DNA of 64,000 bases. Origin: CAVOAK01 sp963664465 (GTDB taxonomy: Bacteria > Pseudomonadota > Alphaproteobacteria > UBA8366 > CAVOAK01). Both the position numbers and the translations under genes were made by a program. Of this stretch, positions 9,935-19,767 are shown in pieces. Position 1 is the stretch's first letter; each line of letters opens with the position of its first letter. The stretch spans positions 310,001 through 374,000 of the forward strand of contig CAXXSU010000015.1 of NCBI GenBank assembly GCA_963664465.2, read 5' to 3'. The notes beneath the pieces were generated by a model. The model saw only the letters and a list, made by a program, of their open reading frames with translations. It was not told the DNA's origin and made no database searches.

Positions 9935-10975
9935 ATAGGGTATCCTATTCGCTCTCGTATGTGACAATATGTTGGGATGGTCGAGAATGCAGCCCATCCC
10001 GTTGGCGGGATCGACTATCCCCGCACGCTCGAGGAATTCGATGAGTGGTTCCCTTCTGAGGCAGCCTGCGTGGATTTTCTTCGGCGTGTTCGTTGGCCTG
10101 ATGGTTTCCGCTGTCCGGCCTGCGGGAGAAGCTTGGCGTGGATGACGGCTCGGGGCCAACTGCGATGTGTGGGATGCCAGCGTCAGACATCTCCGACCGC
10201 GGGGACGATCTTCGAGGGTACGCGCAAGCCGTTGCGGCTTTGGTTTCAGGCGATGTGGTATGTGACGAACCAGAAGCATGGCGTCAGTGCTCTGGGGGTG
10301 CAACGAATACTCGGCCTGGGCAGTTACCAAACCGCTTGGACCTGGCTCCATAAGCTGCGCCGTGCCATGGTTCGACCGGGCAGAGACCTACTGAGTGGCG
10401 AGGTCGAGGTCGACGAAACCTACCTGGGCGGCCGGGAAGTCGGCGTTACGGGGCGGAAAACAAACAAGAAATCGATTGTCGCGATTGCCGCCGAAATCCG
10501 CGGGCGCGGCACCGGTCGTATCCGCATGGCGCGTGTCAAGGACGCATCGGGCGAGAGCCTCGTTCCGTTTGTCCAAACGGCGGTGTGCCCTGGAACGACG
10601 ATTCGAACCGATGGCTGGCGAGCCTACAATGGTCTCGCGGGGGCGGGCTTCGAACACCAGCCGAAGAACAGTTCCGCCAGCGGCGACCCAGCCCACATCG
10701 TCATGCCCCGGGTTCATCGGGTGGCCGGTCTCCTTGATCGGTGGTGGCTGGGTATTCACCATGGGGCGATCAGCGCCTCCCAGCTCGATTGTTATCTCGA
10801 CGAGTTCACGTTCCGCTTCAACCGCCGCCGATCTCAAGCTCGTGGCCTCCTGTTTTACCGACTCCTTCAGCAAGCGGTGCAACTGGAACCCGTGCCATAC
10901 AAGATGCTGGTGGGTGGTAGTCCCAACCAAGGCCCCTAAATCTGGTCACTACGAGAGCGAATAAGATACCCTATA
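9935..10975 (+). mobile_element. IS1595-type insertion sequence (ISXO2-like transposase)
   Basis: A 1041-bp element with near-perfect terminal inverted repeats: left ATAGGGTATCCTATTCGCTC, right (reverse complement) TATAGGGTATCTTATTCGCT, both continuing CTCGTA. It is bracketed by a direct repeat GTACCGT at 9928-9934 and 10976-10982. IS1595 elements usually make 8-bp duplications; only 7 bases match here, so the exact boundary is uncertain by a base. It contains one transposase gene in the same direction as its host gene. Confidence 0.9.
9977..10939 (+). CDS. IS1595-family transposase (ISXO2-like DDE)
   Basis: A 320-residue protein with an N-terminal zinc ribbon (CPACGRS ... CVGCQRQ, about residues 46-71) and an ISXO2-type catalytic domain. 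VEVDETYLGG and IRTDGWRAYNGL carry the first two acidic residues. The C-terminal part DEFTFRFNRRRS is typical of the family. The region after the second Asp reads PAHIVMPRVHRVAGLLDRWW. It appears full length, so the element may be able to move. Confidence 0.92.
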   Translation: MVENAAHPVGGIDYPRTLEEFDEWFPSEAACVDFLRRVRWPDGFRCPACGRSLAWMTARGQLRCVGCQRQTSPTAGTIFEGTRKPLRLWFQAMWYVTNQKHGVSALGVQRILGLGSYQTAWTWLHKLRRAMVRPGRDLLSGEVEVDETYLGGREVGVTGRKTNKKSIVAIAAEIRGRGTGRIRMARVKDASGESLVPFVQTAVCPGTTIRTDGWRAYNGLAGAGFEHQPKNSSASGDPAHIVMPRVHRVAGLLDRWWLGIHHGAISASQLDCYLDEFTFRFNRRRSQARGLLFYRLLQQAVQLEPVPYKMLVGGSPNQGP

Positions 10976-11619
10976 GTACCGTTTGCCCATGAACGCGGTA
11001 AGAAGACCATATTAGGCGTGCGATATAACAATGAAGGTCAAGACGAAGGCGAGAAAGTCCTCCGCGATCTTGCTCGACACCGATCCACGGCGCGCTTCAT
11101 TGCCACTAAACTGGCTCGGCATTTTGTAGCTGACGAGCCGCCCCGGAGTGCAGTCGCCAAGCTTGAGCATGCATTTCTGGAATCCGAGGGCGACTTGGCG
11201 CATGTGTCACGCACCCTCATAGCGCTCGAGGAGGCCTGGCACGACCCTTTGGCGAAAATCAAAACGCCATACGAATTCGTGCTTTCAACATTCCGCGCCC
11301 TCGCCTTCGAAAAACCGATTCGTGGCGGATTCATGCCGTCCTTCGTTGTCGTGAACCATCTGCCGTTTTCAGCTCCCTCCCCTGCTGGCTGGCCGGACGT
11401 CGCCGCGCACTGGATCAGCCCGGAAGCCATCATGCGGCGCGTCGAATGGACGCGCGCGTTTGTGGCCCAAGTGCCGCGCAGAGTGACACCATCTTGGATC
11501 GTGGAAAATTCAATCGCGCCGGTCGCTTCTGAGGAGACCTTAGGCGCAGTCGCCGCGGCGCCATCGAGCGCAGAAGGTTTGGCCCTCGCCTTCATGAGCC
11601 CTGAGTTTCAGCGGAGATA

Positions 11620-12818
11620 ATGATGCTTACACGCCGCGCTTTGCTTCAACGAACGGCTGCGGGTGTCGCCATGTTCTCGCTTCCTGGTGCGCGCTTGCAC
11701 GTGGCGCATGCCGCAACCGGCGAACGGCGGCTTGCCGTCCTGATCCTCCGCGGCGGGCTCGACGGTTTGGCTGCCGTGCCGCCTTACGGAGATCCGGACA
11801 ATCGGCGCGTTCGGCCACGAATCGCGGTGCCGTCGCCAGGCGAACCGGATGGCGCTTTGGATCTTGACGGACAATTCGGGCTAAATCCGGCGCTGGCGCC
11901 GATCCATCCGCTCTTCCGACGTGGTGAGTTGCTGATCGTACATGCGCTCGGGGCACAACATCACACACGGTCGCATTTCGATGCCCAGGATCTGCTTGAA
12001 AACGGTACGGCCAAACCGCACGGCGCAGACAATGGCTGGCTTAACCGTGTTCTGCAGCAAGTCGCGCCCGATCGAAAATCGCTGGGTCTGGCACTCGGCC
12101 ACTCCGTGCCCTTGCTGATGCGCGGACCGACTTCAGTCAGGACCTGGGCGCCTGGATTCCTGCCGAAGGTCGAGGGTGATTTTCTTGACCGCTTGGCAAC
12201 CCTATATAGCCACGACGCCCTGTTCCGCACCGCTTTTGCCGAAGGTCGGATGTCGTCGGCCGCTGCCGGCATGTCGGATCCGAAACTTGCGCGAAAGGCC
12301 GCTCGTGGAAAGGCATTTGGCGTGATTGCCGCGCAGGCCGGCAAGCTTCTCGCGGTGCCCGACGGCCCCAGGATCGCCACGCTGGAATCGACTGGTTGGG
12401 ATACTCACGTCAATCAGATTGGCGGCCTCAAAAACCTCCTCGGAGACCTAGCTGGCGGATTAGTGGCATTTCGCGACAACTTGGGCCCGGCTTGGAAGCA
12501 TACCGTTCTCGTCGCCATTAGCGAGTTTGGACGTACGATTGAGGAAAATGGTAGTCGCGGAACCGATCACGGAACTGGCGGCGTTGCCTTTCTCATCGGC
12601 GGTGCCGTGGCCGGCGGACGTGTTGGCGGCAACTGGCCGGGTCTGGTGCCCAAGGCTCGTTTCGAAGGTCGCGACCTTTTGCCAACGACCAGGTCAGAAG
12701 CTTATTCAAAGGTGTGCTACGAGATCATCTAGGCGTCGCCGAATCCAAGCTAGAAGAGATTGTCTTTCCGGACAGCCGCGCTGCACCGCCCATCGACGGA
12801 CTCGTCCGACACGCGTGA
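11620..12818 (+). pseudogene. DUF1501-family protein with a frameshift near the C-terminus
   Basis: The frame opens at ATG 11620, overlapping the DUF1800 stop, with a Tat-like signal (LTRRALLQRTAAGVAMFSLP, cut near HAA). It contains LAVLILRGGLDGLAAVPPYG, HHTRSHFDAQDLLENG, ATLESTGWDTHVNQIGGL and GTDHGTGGVAFLIGG, all DUF1501 features. The frame then ends at 12732 after EAYSKVCYEII. Reading one frame over from about 12700 gives ALFKGVLRDHLGVAESKLEE and FPDSRAAPPIDGLVRHA, ending at the TGA at 12816-12818, which is the normal C-terminus. One T appears missing in GCTTATTC. A real mutation or a sequencing error both fit; about 40 terminal residues are affected. Confidence 0.87.
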
Positions 12819-12856
12819 GCACGCCTCTGCGTGATCGTCTGAGAACTGGCAATCAG

Positions 12857-12932
12857 TGGTGGGCGATGACGGGATCGAACCGCCGACCTTCCGGATGTAA
12901 ACCGGATGCTCTACCAGCTGAGCTAATCGCCC
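12857..12932 (-). tRNA. tRNA-Val (TAC)
   Basis: The reverse complement has acceptor stem GGGCGAT/ATCGCCC, D arm TAGCTCAGCTGGTAGAGC, anticodon stem TCCGG/CCGGA with loop TTTACAT (anticodon TAC), T arm GGTTCGATCC and an encoded CCA; 76 bases. Confidence 0.96.
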
Positions 12933-13025
12933 CTGCTCTCTATCTCTCTATCTCGCACGGCATAACTTTGCGTGCTGTTCGCTGCCGCTTCGAAAAAGCC
13001 AACACTTCATTAGAGCCTGGCACAA

Positions 13026-13064
13026 ACGAAACGGCCGGCCATCCTACGTCAAGGCGGCCGGCCG
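13026..13064 (-). terminator. Probable hupB terminator
   Basis: On the minus strand, about 26 bases after the hupB stop, CGGCCGGCC pairs with GGCCGGCCG around a 15-base loop and is followed by TTTCGTTTG. The stem is very GC-rich and the U-tract is interrupted, so this is a good but not perfect intrinsic terminator. Confidence 0.65.
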
Positions 13065-13090
13065 ATATTGCTCGAAAGCTATTACCAGAG

Positions 13091-13366
13091 TTAGTGATTT
13101 ACCGCTTCTTTTAGTCCTTTGCCAGCCTTGAACTTCGGCTGCTTCGACGCAGGAATCTGAATGCGTTCGCCCGTTCGAGGATTGCGACCTTCTGAGGCCC
13201 GGCGATTTGCGACACTAAAGGTGCCGAACCCGACGAGCCGCACTTCGCCACCGCCACTCAAAGAACCTGTGATGGAATCGAAAACCGCTTCAACCGCCTT
13301 ACCAGCATCAGCCTTGCTCATGCTTGCGCTGCTAGCCACAGAGGCAACGAGATCATTCTTATTCAC
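13091..13366 (-). CDS. hupB: DNA-binding protein HU
   Basis: A 91-residue protein (MNKNDLVASVASSASMSKAD) with the HU/IHF fold: GEVRLVGFGTFSVANRRASE and RNPRTGERIQIPASKQPKFK, including the beta-arm RNPRTG and proline tip that intercalates in bent DNA. It lies downstream of lon on the same strand with a 184-base gap, the usual lon-hupB order in proteobacteria. It is a nucleoid-associated architectural protein. Confidence 0.97.
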   Translation of the reverse strand: MNKNDLVASVASSASMSKADAGKAVEAVFDSITGSLSGGGEVRLVGFGTFSVANRRASEGRNPRTGERIQIPASKQPKFKAGKGLKEAVNH

Positions 13367-13550
13367 TATGAAGCCCCCCTTCTGGATAGGGAATGGATTT
13401 TTGCACAGACGAGAATTGTCTATGTACGACGGCGTGAGTGTAAATGGAATTCCGACCGGGCGTCAACGCAGATACCGCAGAAATCCTTGCCTTTTTCGGA
13501 AAAAAGGTACCGCCCTCGTTCTGATGTCAAAATTGAGCCAGCAACAAGCT

Positions 13551-15959
13551 CTAGTGCGTTACCACCGCACCGTCCTCATCCTCTTGAGCCGGAACGCTTT
13601 TTGCCAATTCTTCGTCTTCGTCCCACTCGATCGAAACCATGGGCTCTGTAAGTGCGATTTCAAGCACTTCGTCAAGCGTGGTCACCGGTCGGATTTCTAT
13701 CTTCTTTTTAACGTTGTCGGCAACGTCGGCCAAATCTTTCACGTTGTCCATGGGAATGATGACAGTCGTGAGTCCACCGCGCACCGCAGCGAGTAGTTTT
13801 TCTTTCAGTCCACCAATCGGCAAGATCCGACCGCGCAAGGTAATCTCACCAGTCATCGCAAGGTCGCGCCGAACCGGGATGCCGGTCAGAACCGATACCA
13901 TGGACGTCACCATGGCTACGCCCGCCGAGGGACCATCCTTCGGAGTCGCGCCTTCGGGAACATGCACATGGATATCCCGGCGCTCAAACAACGTCGGTAT
14001 GATGCCGTATGCAGGCGCACGGCTTTTTACATAGCTCTCGGCTGCCTGCACCGACTCCTGCATGACGTCGCCGAGTTTTCCGGTCTTAACGACCTTGCCT
14101 TTGCCGGGCACCGTTACGGATTCAATCGTCAGCAACTCGCCGCCGACCTCGGTCCAGGCAAGCCCGGTAACCACACCGACCAAATCGGTATCCTCAAGTT
14201 GGCCGAACCGGAACTTGCGGATGCCAGCCATCGTTTCGAGATTGCGACGCGTGACTGCGACCCGGTTCCGCTTCTTGTCCATGAGAATATCTTTGATCGA
14301 CTTGCGCGCAAGGTTGGCGATCTCGCGCTCGAGGTTGCGGACGCCAGCTTCTCGCGTGTAATAACGAATGAGAGACCGCAGCGCAGCGTCGGAAATGGTC
14401 CACTCGCCATCCTTAAGCCCATGCTCTTTCTGTTGCTTGGGAATGAGATGCCGTTTGGCAATTTGAATCTTTTCCTCTTCCGTATAACCCGGCAGGCGGA
14501 TGATCTCCATGCGATCGAGGAGCGGTTGCAAAATTCTTAGCGTATTTGCCGTCGTCACAAACATCACGTCCGACAGATCGTAATCGATCTCCAGATAGTG
14601 GTCGTTGAACGAGCTGTTCTGTTCGGGATCGAGAACCTCGAGCAATGCCGAGGACGGATCGCCGCGCCAATCGGCGCCGACTTTGTCGACTTCATCCAAG
14701 AGGAACAGCGGGTTCGACGACTTGGCTTTCTTCATTCCCTGGATGATCTTGCCCGGCATTGAACCGATATATGTCCGCCGATGGCCACGGATTTCAGCCT
14801 CGTCCCGAACTCCGCCCAACGACATGCGGACGAAATTGCGTCCGGTTGCGCGGGCAATCGATTTGCCGAGCGACGTCTTGCCAACGCCAGGGGGGCCAAC
14901 GAGACACAGAATTGGCCCTTTCACCTTGCGCATACGTTGCTGCACGGCAAGATACTCGATGATCCGCTCTTTGACCTTGTCGAGCCCGTAATGGTCCTCG
15001 TCGAGGATGCGTTGCGCTATCCTGAGGTCGCGCTTCGTCTTGGTCCGTACTTTCCAAGGGATATTAAGCATCCAGTCGAGGTAGTTGCGCACGACCGTCG
15101 CTTCGGCCGACATCGGACTCATCGACCGAAGTTTCTTTAGTTCGGACTGCGCCTTTTCACGTGCTTCCTTGGAGAGCTTAGTTTTCTCAATTTTCTCCTC
15201 AAGTTCCGAAGCCTCATCGCGTCCGTCTTCCGTCTCGCCGAGCTCTTTCTGGATCGCTTTCAATTGTTCGTTGAGATGGTATTCGCGCTGTGTTTTCTCC
15301 ATCTGACGCTTAACGCGGCTGCGAATACGTTTCTCGACCTGGAGGACGTTAATTTCGCCCTCCATGATGCCGTAGATACGCTCAAGCCGCGCGGTCACCG
15401 AGTCGATTTCAAGTAATTCCTGTTTGTCCGGAATCTTAAGTGCCAAGTGCTGTGCAACTGTATCCGCAAGCTTGCTGGCTTCCTCGATTTGATTGATCGA
15501 GATCAGCACCTCCGGCGGTATCTTCTTGTTGAGCTTGATATATTGCTCGAACTGCGAAACGACAGCGCGACACAGCGCTTCCGACTCGCTTTCAACGCCC
15601 GGTTCCTCATCGAAAGCCGCGGCCTCTGCCTGAAAAAAGTCAGGGTTGTCGGCAAATTTTACGATGCGCGCTCTTCGTCCGCCTTCCACTAAGACTTTGA
15701 CTGTACCGTCCGGCAGTTTGAGCAGCTGCAGAACAGTTCCAATCGTTCCGACCAAATAAATATCGTCCGGTGTTGGATCGTCCTGCGCAGCATCCTTTTG
15801 GGTGACAAGCAAGATTTGCTTATCGTCCTTCATTACATCTTCGAGCGCCCGCACAGATTTATCCCGACCGACGAACAGCGGAACAATCATCTGCGGGAAT
15901 ACCACGATATCCCGGAGTGGAAGGACCGGATAAAGCGTGCTGCGAATTTCTTCTGTCAT
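13551..15959 (-). CDS. lon: ATP-dependent protease Lon
   Basis: An 802-residue LonA protease: N-terminal substrate domain (YPVLPLRDIVVFPQMIVPLF), a coiled-coil middle, an AAA+ module with Walker A GPPGVGKTSLGKS and Walker B FLLDEVDK, and a protease domain with the catalytic Ser in PKDGPSAGVAM and the catalytic Lys in GGLKEKLLAA. It degrades misfolded and regulatory proteins in the cytoplasm. I use the ATG at 15959 (MTEEIRSTLY); the ATG 8 codons upstream lacks family support. Neighbours clpX and hupB match the standard block. Confidence 0.97.
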   Translation of the reverse strand: MTEEIRSTLYPVLPLRDIVVFPQMIVPLFVGRDKSVRALEDVMKDDKQILLVTQKDAAQDDPTPDDIYLVGTIGTVLQLLKLPDGTVKVLVEGGRRARIVKFADNPDFFQAEAAAFDEEPGVESESEALCRAVVSQFEQYIKLNKKIPPEVLISINQIEEASKLADTVAQHLALKIPDKQELLEIDSVTARLERIYGIMEGEINVLQVEKRIRSRVKRQMEKTQREYHLNEQLKAIQKELGETEDGRDEASELEEKIEKTKLSKEAREKAQSELKKLRSMSPMSAEATVVRNYLDWMLNIPWKVRTKTKRDLRIAQRILDEDHYGLDKVKERIIEYLAVQQRMRKVKGPILCLVGPPGVGKTSLGKSIARATGRNFVRMSLGGVRDEAEIRGHRRTYIGSMPGKIIQGMKKAKSSNPLFLLDEVDKVGADWRGDPSSALLEVLDPEQNSSFNDHYLEIDYDLSDVMFVTTANTLRILQPLLDRMEIIRLPGYTEEEKIQIAKRHLIPKQQKEHGLKDGEWTISDAALRSLIRYYTREAGVRNLEREIANLARKSIKDILMDKKRNRVAVTRRNLETMAGIRKFRFGQLEDTDLVGVVTGLAWTEVGGELLTIESVTVPGKGKVVKTGKLGDVMQESVQAAESYVKSRAPAYGIIPTLFERRDIHVHVPEGATPKDGPSAGVAMVTSMVSVLTGIPVRRDLAMTGEITLRGRILPIGGLKEKLLAAVRGGLTTVIIPMDNVKDLADVADNVKKKIEIRPVTTLDEVLEIALTEPMVSIEWDEDEELAKSVPAQEDEDGAVVTH

Positions 15960-16082
15960 GGACTCTCTTTCACGGCTATCCACCGACTACTGCAAACTCA
16001 AAAATTCGGCGGTCGGGACCAATGCTAAGATTGGCTCTAAACCGCTGATCTTCAAGACCCTCGCCGAGATGCCAAATGCAAC

Positions 16083-17348
16083 CTAAGCGCTGCTTCCTAC
16101 GTCTTCACGGCGATCAGAATAGATGTAGAGGGGCTCCGCCGGGCCATCTACAACTTCTTTGTTGATTACGATTTCCTCCACATCATCGAGGCTTGGAAGT
16201 TCATACATCGGACCTAGGAGAATGGATTCCATAATCGAACGTAAGCCGCGCGCACCGGTTTTGCGGGCAATGGCTCGATGTGCGATCGCTTTGATCGCAT
16301 CTTCGGAAAACTCAAGCCGAACGTCCTCCATTTCGAACAGGCGTTGATATTGCTTAACCAGCGCATTGCGCGGCGTCGTGAGGATTTCGACCAGTGTAAC
16401 CTCATCAAGATCGTCGAGTGTGGCGATAACCGGCAGCCGTCCAACAAATTCGGGAATCAGCCCAAATTTCAGTAGATCCTCGGGTTCAACCTCACGCAAC
16501 ACCTCTCCGATATGGCGGTCGTCGGGTCCCCGAACATCCGCACCGAAGCCAATCGACGAGCCCTTGCGACGCGACGAGATTATGCGCTCCAAACCAGCGA
16601 ACGCACCGCCGCAAATGAAGAGGATGTCCGTCGTATCTACCTGCAGGAATTCTTGCTGCGGATGTTTGCGACCGCCCTGCGGTGGAACACTGGCAATGGT
16701 GCCTTCCATAATTTTCAGAAGGGCCTGCTGCACACCTTCGCCGGAGACGTCGCGGGTAATCGACGGGTTATCCGACTTGCGACTGATCTTGTCGACCTCG
16801 TCGATATAGATGATACCCCGTTGCGCCCGCTCTACATTGTAGTCCGCAGCCTGCAATAACTTCAGGATGATGTTCTCGACATCCTCGCCGACATAGCCCG
16901 CTTCGGTGAGCGTCGTTGCGTCGGCCATTGTGAACGGCACGTCAAGAATGCGCGCAAGTGTCTGCGCGAGCAATGTCTTCCCGCAACCTGTCGGGCCAAT
17001 GAGTACGATATTCGACTTTGAAAGCTCGACGTCATTATCTTTTCCGGCGTGGGCGAGGCGCTTGTAGTGATTGTGAACCGCGACCGATAAGACGCGCTTT
17101 GCGTGGTCTTGGCCGATCACATAGTCGTCGAGGACGGTGCGAATATCTCGGGGCGTCGGTACGCCATCGTGAGATTTGGTGAGCGAAGATTTGTGATCCT
17201 CGCGAATGATGTCCATACAGAGCTCAACGCATTCATCGCATATGAACACGGTAGGTCCAGCAATCAGCTTTCGCACCTCATGCTGGCTCTTTCCGCAGAA
17301 CGAGCAATAAAGTGTGTTCTTGGAGTCGCTGCTCGGGGATTTAGACAT
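16083..17348 (-). CDS. clpX: ATP-dependent Clp protease ATP-binding subunit ClpX
   Basis: A 421-residue AAA+ unfoldase with the N-terminal zinc-binding domain (CSFCGKSQHEV ... FICDECVELC), Walker A GPTGCGKTLLAQT, Walker B IIYIDEVDKI, pore loop GYVGEDVE and the ClpP-docking IGF-type loop (SSIGFGADV). It recognises substrates and feeds them to ClpP, encoded just upstream. Length and motifs are normal. Confidence 0.97.
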   Translation of the reverse strand: MSKSPSSDSKNTLYCSFCGKSQHEVRKLIAGPTVFICDECVELCMDIIREDHKSSLTKSHDGVPTPRDIRTVLDDYVIGQDHAKRVLSVAVHNHYKRLAHAGKDNDVELSKSNIVLIGPTGCGKTLLAQTLARILDVPFTMADATTLTEAGYVGEDVENIILKLLQAADYNVERAQRGIIYIDEVDKISRKSDNPSITRDVSGEGVQQALLKIMEGTIASVPPQGGRKHPQQEFLQVDTTDILFICGGAFAGLERIISSRRKGSSIGFGADVRGPDDRHIGEVLREVEPEDLLKFGLIPEFVGRLPVIATLDDLDEVTLVEILTTPRNALVKQYQRLFEMEDVRLEFSEDAIKAIAHRAIARKTGARGLRSIMESILLGPMYELPSLDDVEEIVINKEVVDGPAEPLYIYSDRREDVGSSA

Positions 17349-17520
17349 CAGACCCGTATCCGCTCCGTTGGTCAGGCACCGTCAAATTAGTCAATCGTCG
17401 CTCCTGCAAACAACGTAATTATCCTAATTACTTTAGTCTTGTCCCGGCGAAAACCAAGTCGTTGCAACAAAGCAATATTCAAAAGCAATATTCACGCCGC
17501 TAGGTCTGCCGGTCTCCTCG

Positions 17521-18174
17521 TCAACTGGAGTCGTCGCTATCGTCGTTTTCTTCGTCCGGACCAATCGGGCGGCTTTCCACCACATCGTCGATCAATCCGA
17601 ACTCTTTCGCCTCCTCTGGTGACATGAACTTATCGCGCTCAACCGCGGCCTCGATTGTTTTCAATTCCTGACCTGAGTGTTTCGCGTAAATTTCATTGAG
17701 CCGATGCCGCATGTTAAGAATTTCTCGCGCATGGATTTCTATATCAGACGCCTGACCCTGGAATCCTCCTGATGGCTGATGCATCATAATACGGCCATTT
17801 GGCAACGAATATCGCTTGTCATCGGCGCCCGAGTTTAGCAGCAATGAACCCATCGATGCGGCTTGACCTAGACAAACCGTGGAAACATCGCAGCGAATGT
17901 ATTGCATAGTATCGTAGACCGACAGGCCCGAACTCACCACGCCGCCCGGCGAATTGATATAAAATGAGATATCTTTGCCGGGATTCTCCGACTCGAGAAA
18001 CAACAGCTGAGCGCACACCAAACTCGCCACATGGTCGTCGATCGGACCGACGAGGAAGATGATTCGTTCCTTAAGCAGCCGGGAGTAAATATCGTAAGCG
18101 CGCTCTCCGCGATTGGTCTGTTCGACCACCATCGGCACCAAGGTGTTGTTGTAAATCTCTAGTGGGTCGCGCAT
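17521..18174 (-). CDS. clpP: ATP-dependent Clp protease proteolytic subunit ClpP
   Basis: A 217-residue serine peptidase from ATG 18174 (MRDPLEIYNNTLVPMVVEQT). The catalytic Ser is in GQAASMGSLLLNSG, the His in RIMMHQPSGG and the Asp in the following AHSGQELKTIEAAVERD segment region. SPGGVVSSGLSVYDTMQYI is the oxyanion region. The acidic tail EENDDSDDSS is longer than in Escherichia coli. It forms the tetradecameric chamber used by ClpX. A longer frame to 18216 has no family similarity. Confidence 0.96.
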   Translation of the reverse strand: MRDPLEIYNNTLVPMVVEQTNRGERAYDIYSRLLKERIIFLVGPIDDHVASLVCAQLLFLESENPGKDISFYINSPGGVVSSGLSVYDTMQYIRCDVSTVCLGQAASMGSLLLNSGADDKRYSLPNGRIMMHQPSGGFQGQASDIEIHAREILNMRHRLNEIYAKHSGQELKTIEAAVERDKFMSPEEAKEFGLIDDVVESRPIGPDEENDDSDDSS

Positions 18175-18249
18175 GACGTTAAATCTGAACCTTCTGCATG
18201 TTGTCGATGTTCCCACACGGCGTGCGGTTTTCAGTCACACTCATTTGGT

Positions 18250-19701
18250 TTAATTCTTTGCCGGCTTCTTCTTTGCAGCGGTTTTTTGCGCCGTGGTCTT
18301 TTTCGCCACGGCCTTTTTTGCAGTCGGCTTTTTCTTCTTGGACGCTGCCTTTGTCTTCGCAACAGCCGGTTTTTCGGATTCCTCGTCTGGATCACGCATC
18401 AACTCGGCGACCGTCGCTTCGCGGTCGGTAATCGAGGCCAACTCGAGAATGAAGTCGATCACCTTATCTTCGAACAATGGAGCTCGCATCTGGGCCTGAG
18501 CCTCAGCGTTGTTCTGAAGATATTCCAAAAGTTCGCGCTGCTTCTCCCGCGCCCGCTGTGCTTCCTGAACCATGGCGCGGTTCAATTCTTCCTGGGTCAC
18601 TTCAATATTGTTCAAGCGACCGACTTCGGAGAGCAAAACGCCCAGACGAACGCGCCGTTCGGCGATCCCGCGATATTCCTCGCGCAGTTCGTCGTCCGAC
18701 TTGCCCATATCGTCGGCGTCAAGATTTTCTCTTTCTCGAGCTTCCTCCAACTGCTGCCAAATCGCATCGAATTCCGCATCTAGCATTCCCTGTGGGATTT
18801 CGAAGTCGTGGGCGTCGTTCAGCTCGTCCAGCAACTTGCGCTTCAATCGATTACGCGAAAAGTTCGAATAGTCTTGCTCAAGTCGTGCGCGGATTGCGTC
18901 GGACAATGACTTCAAGTCCGGCAGCCCCAGCGATTCCGCGAATGAGTCGTTGACCTCGACCTCGACCAGCTCACGAATTTCCTTAATATCGACTGCGAAT
19001 TCTGCGTCTTTGCCAGCGAGATCTGCGCTGCTGTATTCGGCCGGAAACGTGACATTCAAAGTTACATGATCACCTGTTTCCGCACCGATCAATTGCTCTT
19101 CGAAACCAGGAATGAACCGCCCGCCACCAAGCTCCAAGTAATAGTCCTGCGCCGCGCCGCCGGCAAACTCGGTACCGTCAATTTCACCTTTATAGTCGAT
19201 CACCAGTACATCGCCGGTCTGAGACTTTCTTAATGTTTTTAAAGGTTCCGGCCGTTTATTTTCGGCCGCCATCTGCGCCAGCGCCTTCTCAACTTCCTCG
19301 TCTTCGACCTTCACGGTTAGGCGCTCGAGCGAGAGTTTTGAAAAATCAGTCGGCTCGAATTCCGGCATTAACTCGACCGACATGGTATATTCTAGATCCT
19401 TGCCTTCGTCGTATTCCTTAAGCTCAATTTTCGGCTGCATTGCTGGGCGCAGGTTTTGGTCAGCGATCGCTTGCGCCGTCGAGTCGCTTACGGCGGATTG
19501 CAAGACTTCGCCCAACACCGCCTGGCCAAAGCGCTGTTTGAGCAGCGGCATTGGTGCCTTACCTGGCCGAAATCCGGGTAGGTTGACCGTCCGCCCCAGT
19601 TCTTTGAGGCGCGTCTGCATCTTGCCCTCGAGATCCTCGGCGAGGATCTTTACCGTGTATTCCCGGCTTAGACCCTCACTTTTCGTTTCGGTTAGTTGCA
19701 T
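18250..19701 (-). CDS. tig: Trigger factor
   Basis: A 483-residue ribosome-associated chaperone and peptidyl-prolyl isomerase. The ribosome-binding signature region is LPGFRPGKAPMPLLKQRFG, followed by the FKBP-type domain (TGDVLVIDYKGEIDGTEFAG, GGGRFIPGFEEQLIGAETGD) and the C-terminal chaperone arm. The last ~35 residues are a lysine/alanine-rich tail (repeats of AKK and KKK), longer than usual and HU- or histone-tail-like; it may be a species-specific extension. It begins the tig-clpP-clpX-lon-hupB block. Confidence 0.96.
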   Translation of the reverse strand: MQLTETKSEGLSREYTVKILAEDLEGKMQTRLKELGRTVNLPGFRPGKAPMPLLKQRFGQAVLGEVLQSAVSDSTAQAIADQNLRPAMQPKIELKEYDEGKDLEYTMSVELMPEFEPTDFSKLSLERLTVKVEDEEVEKALAQMAAENKRPEPLKTLRKSQTGDVLVIDYKGEIDGTEFAGGAAQDYYLELGGGRFIPGFEEQLIGAETGDHVTLNVTFPAEYSSADLAGKDAEFAVDIKEIRELVEVEVNDSFAESLGLPDLKSLSDAIRARLEQDYSNFSRNRLKRKLLDELNDAHDFEIPQGMLDAEFDAIWQQLEEARERENLDADDMGKSDDELREEYRGIAERRVRLGVLLSEVGRLNNIEVTQEELNRAMVQEAQRAREKQRELLEYLQNNAEAQAQMRAPLFEDKVIDFILELASITDREATVAELMRDPDEESEKPAVAKTKAASKKKKPTAKKAVAKKTTAQKTAAKKKPAKN

Positions 19702-19767
19702 CCCGAGTTACCTGAAGTTTGACGGTGTTCGGCCAAAGCCTGATTGCACATTTGCTCGTCGTTTTTG

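Larger units (their letters stand above)
9235..11620 (+). pseudogene. DUF1800-family protein, split by an IS1595-type insertion
   Basis: The 5' part (9235-9934) encodes STDAFIAANRFGLGPRPGDL, then FWSNHFTVSSARPF and NLAREVLELHTLGVDGGYSQ, typical of DUF1800 proteins. The 3' part (from 10976) continues with the frame needed for VPFAHERGKKTILGVRYNNE and STARFIATKLARHFVADEPP, ending EFQRR at 11620. Removing the IS and one copy of GTACCGT restores a single frame of about 440 residues. DUF1800 genes usually precede a DUF1501 gene, as here (TAATG overlap); their role is not established and the partner is often a secreted Tat substrate. The insertion should abolish full-length product. The likely start is the GTG at 9235; a TTG lies at 9211. 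Confidence 0.9.

Noticed and set aside
13490..13510. A short CCTTTTT-AAAAAAGG hairpin after lon as a terminator.
   Set aside because: The stem is only A-T rich with a three-base loop, and no U-tract follows beyond the stem itself.
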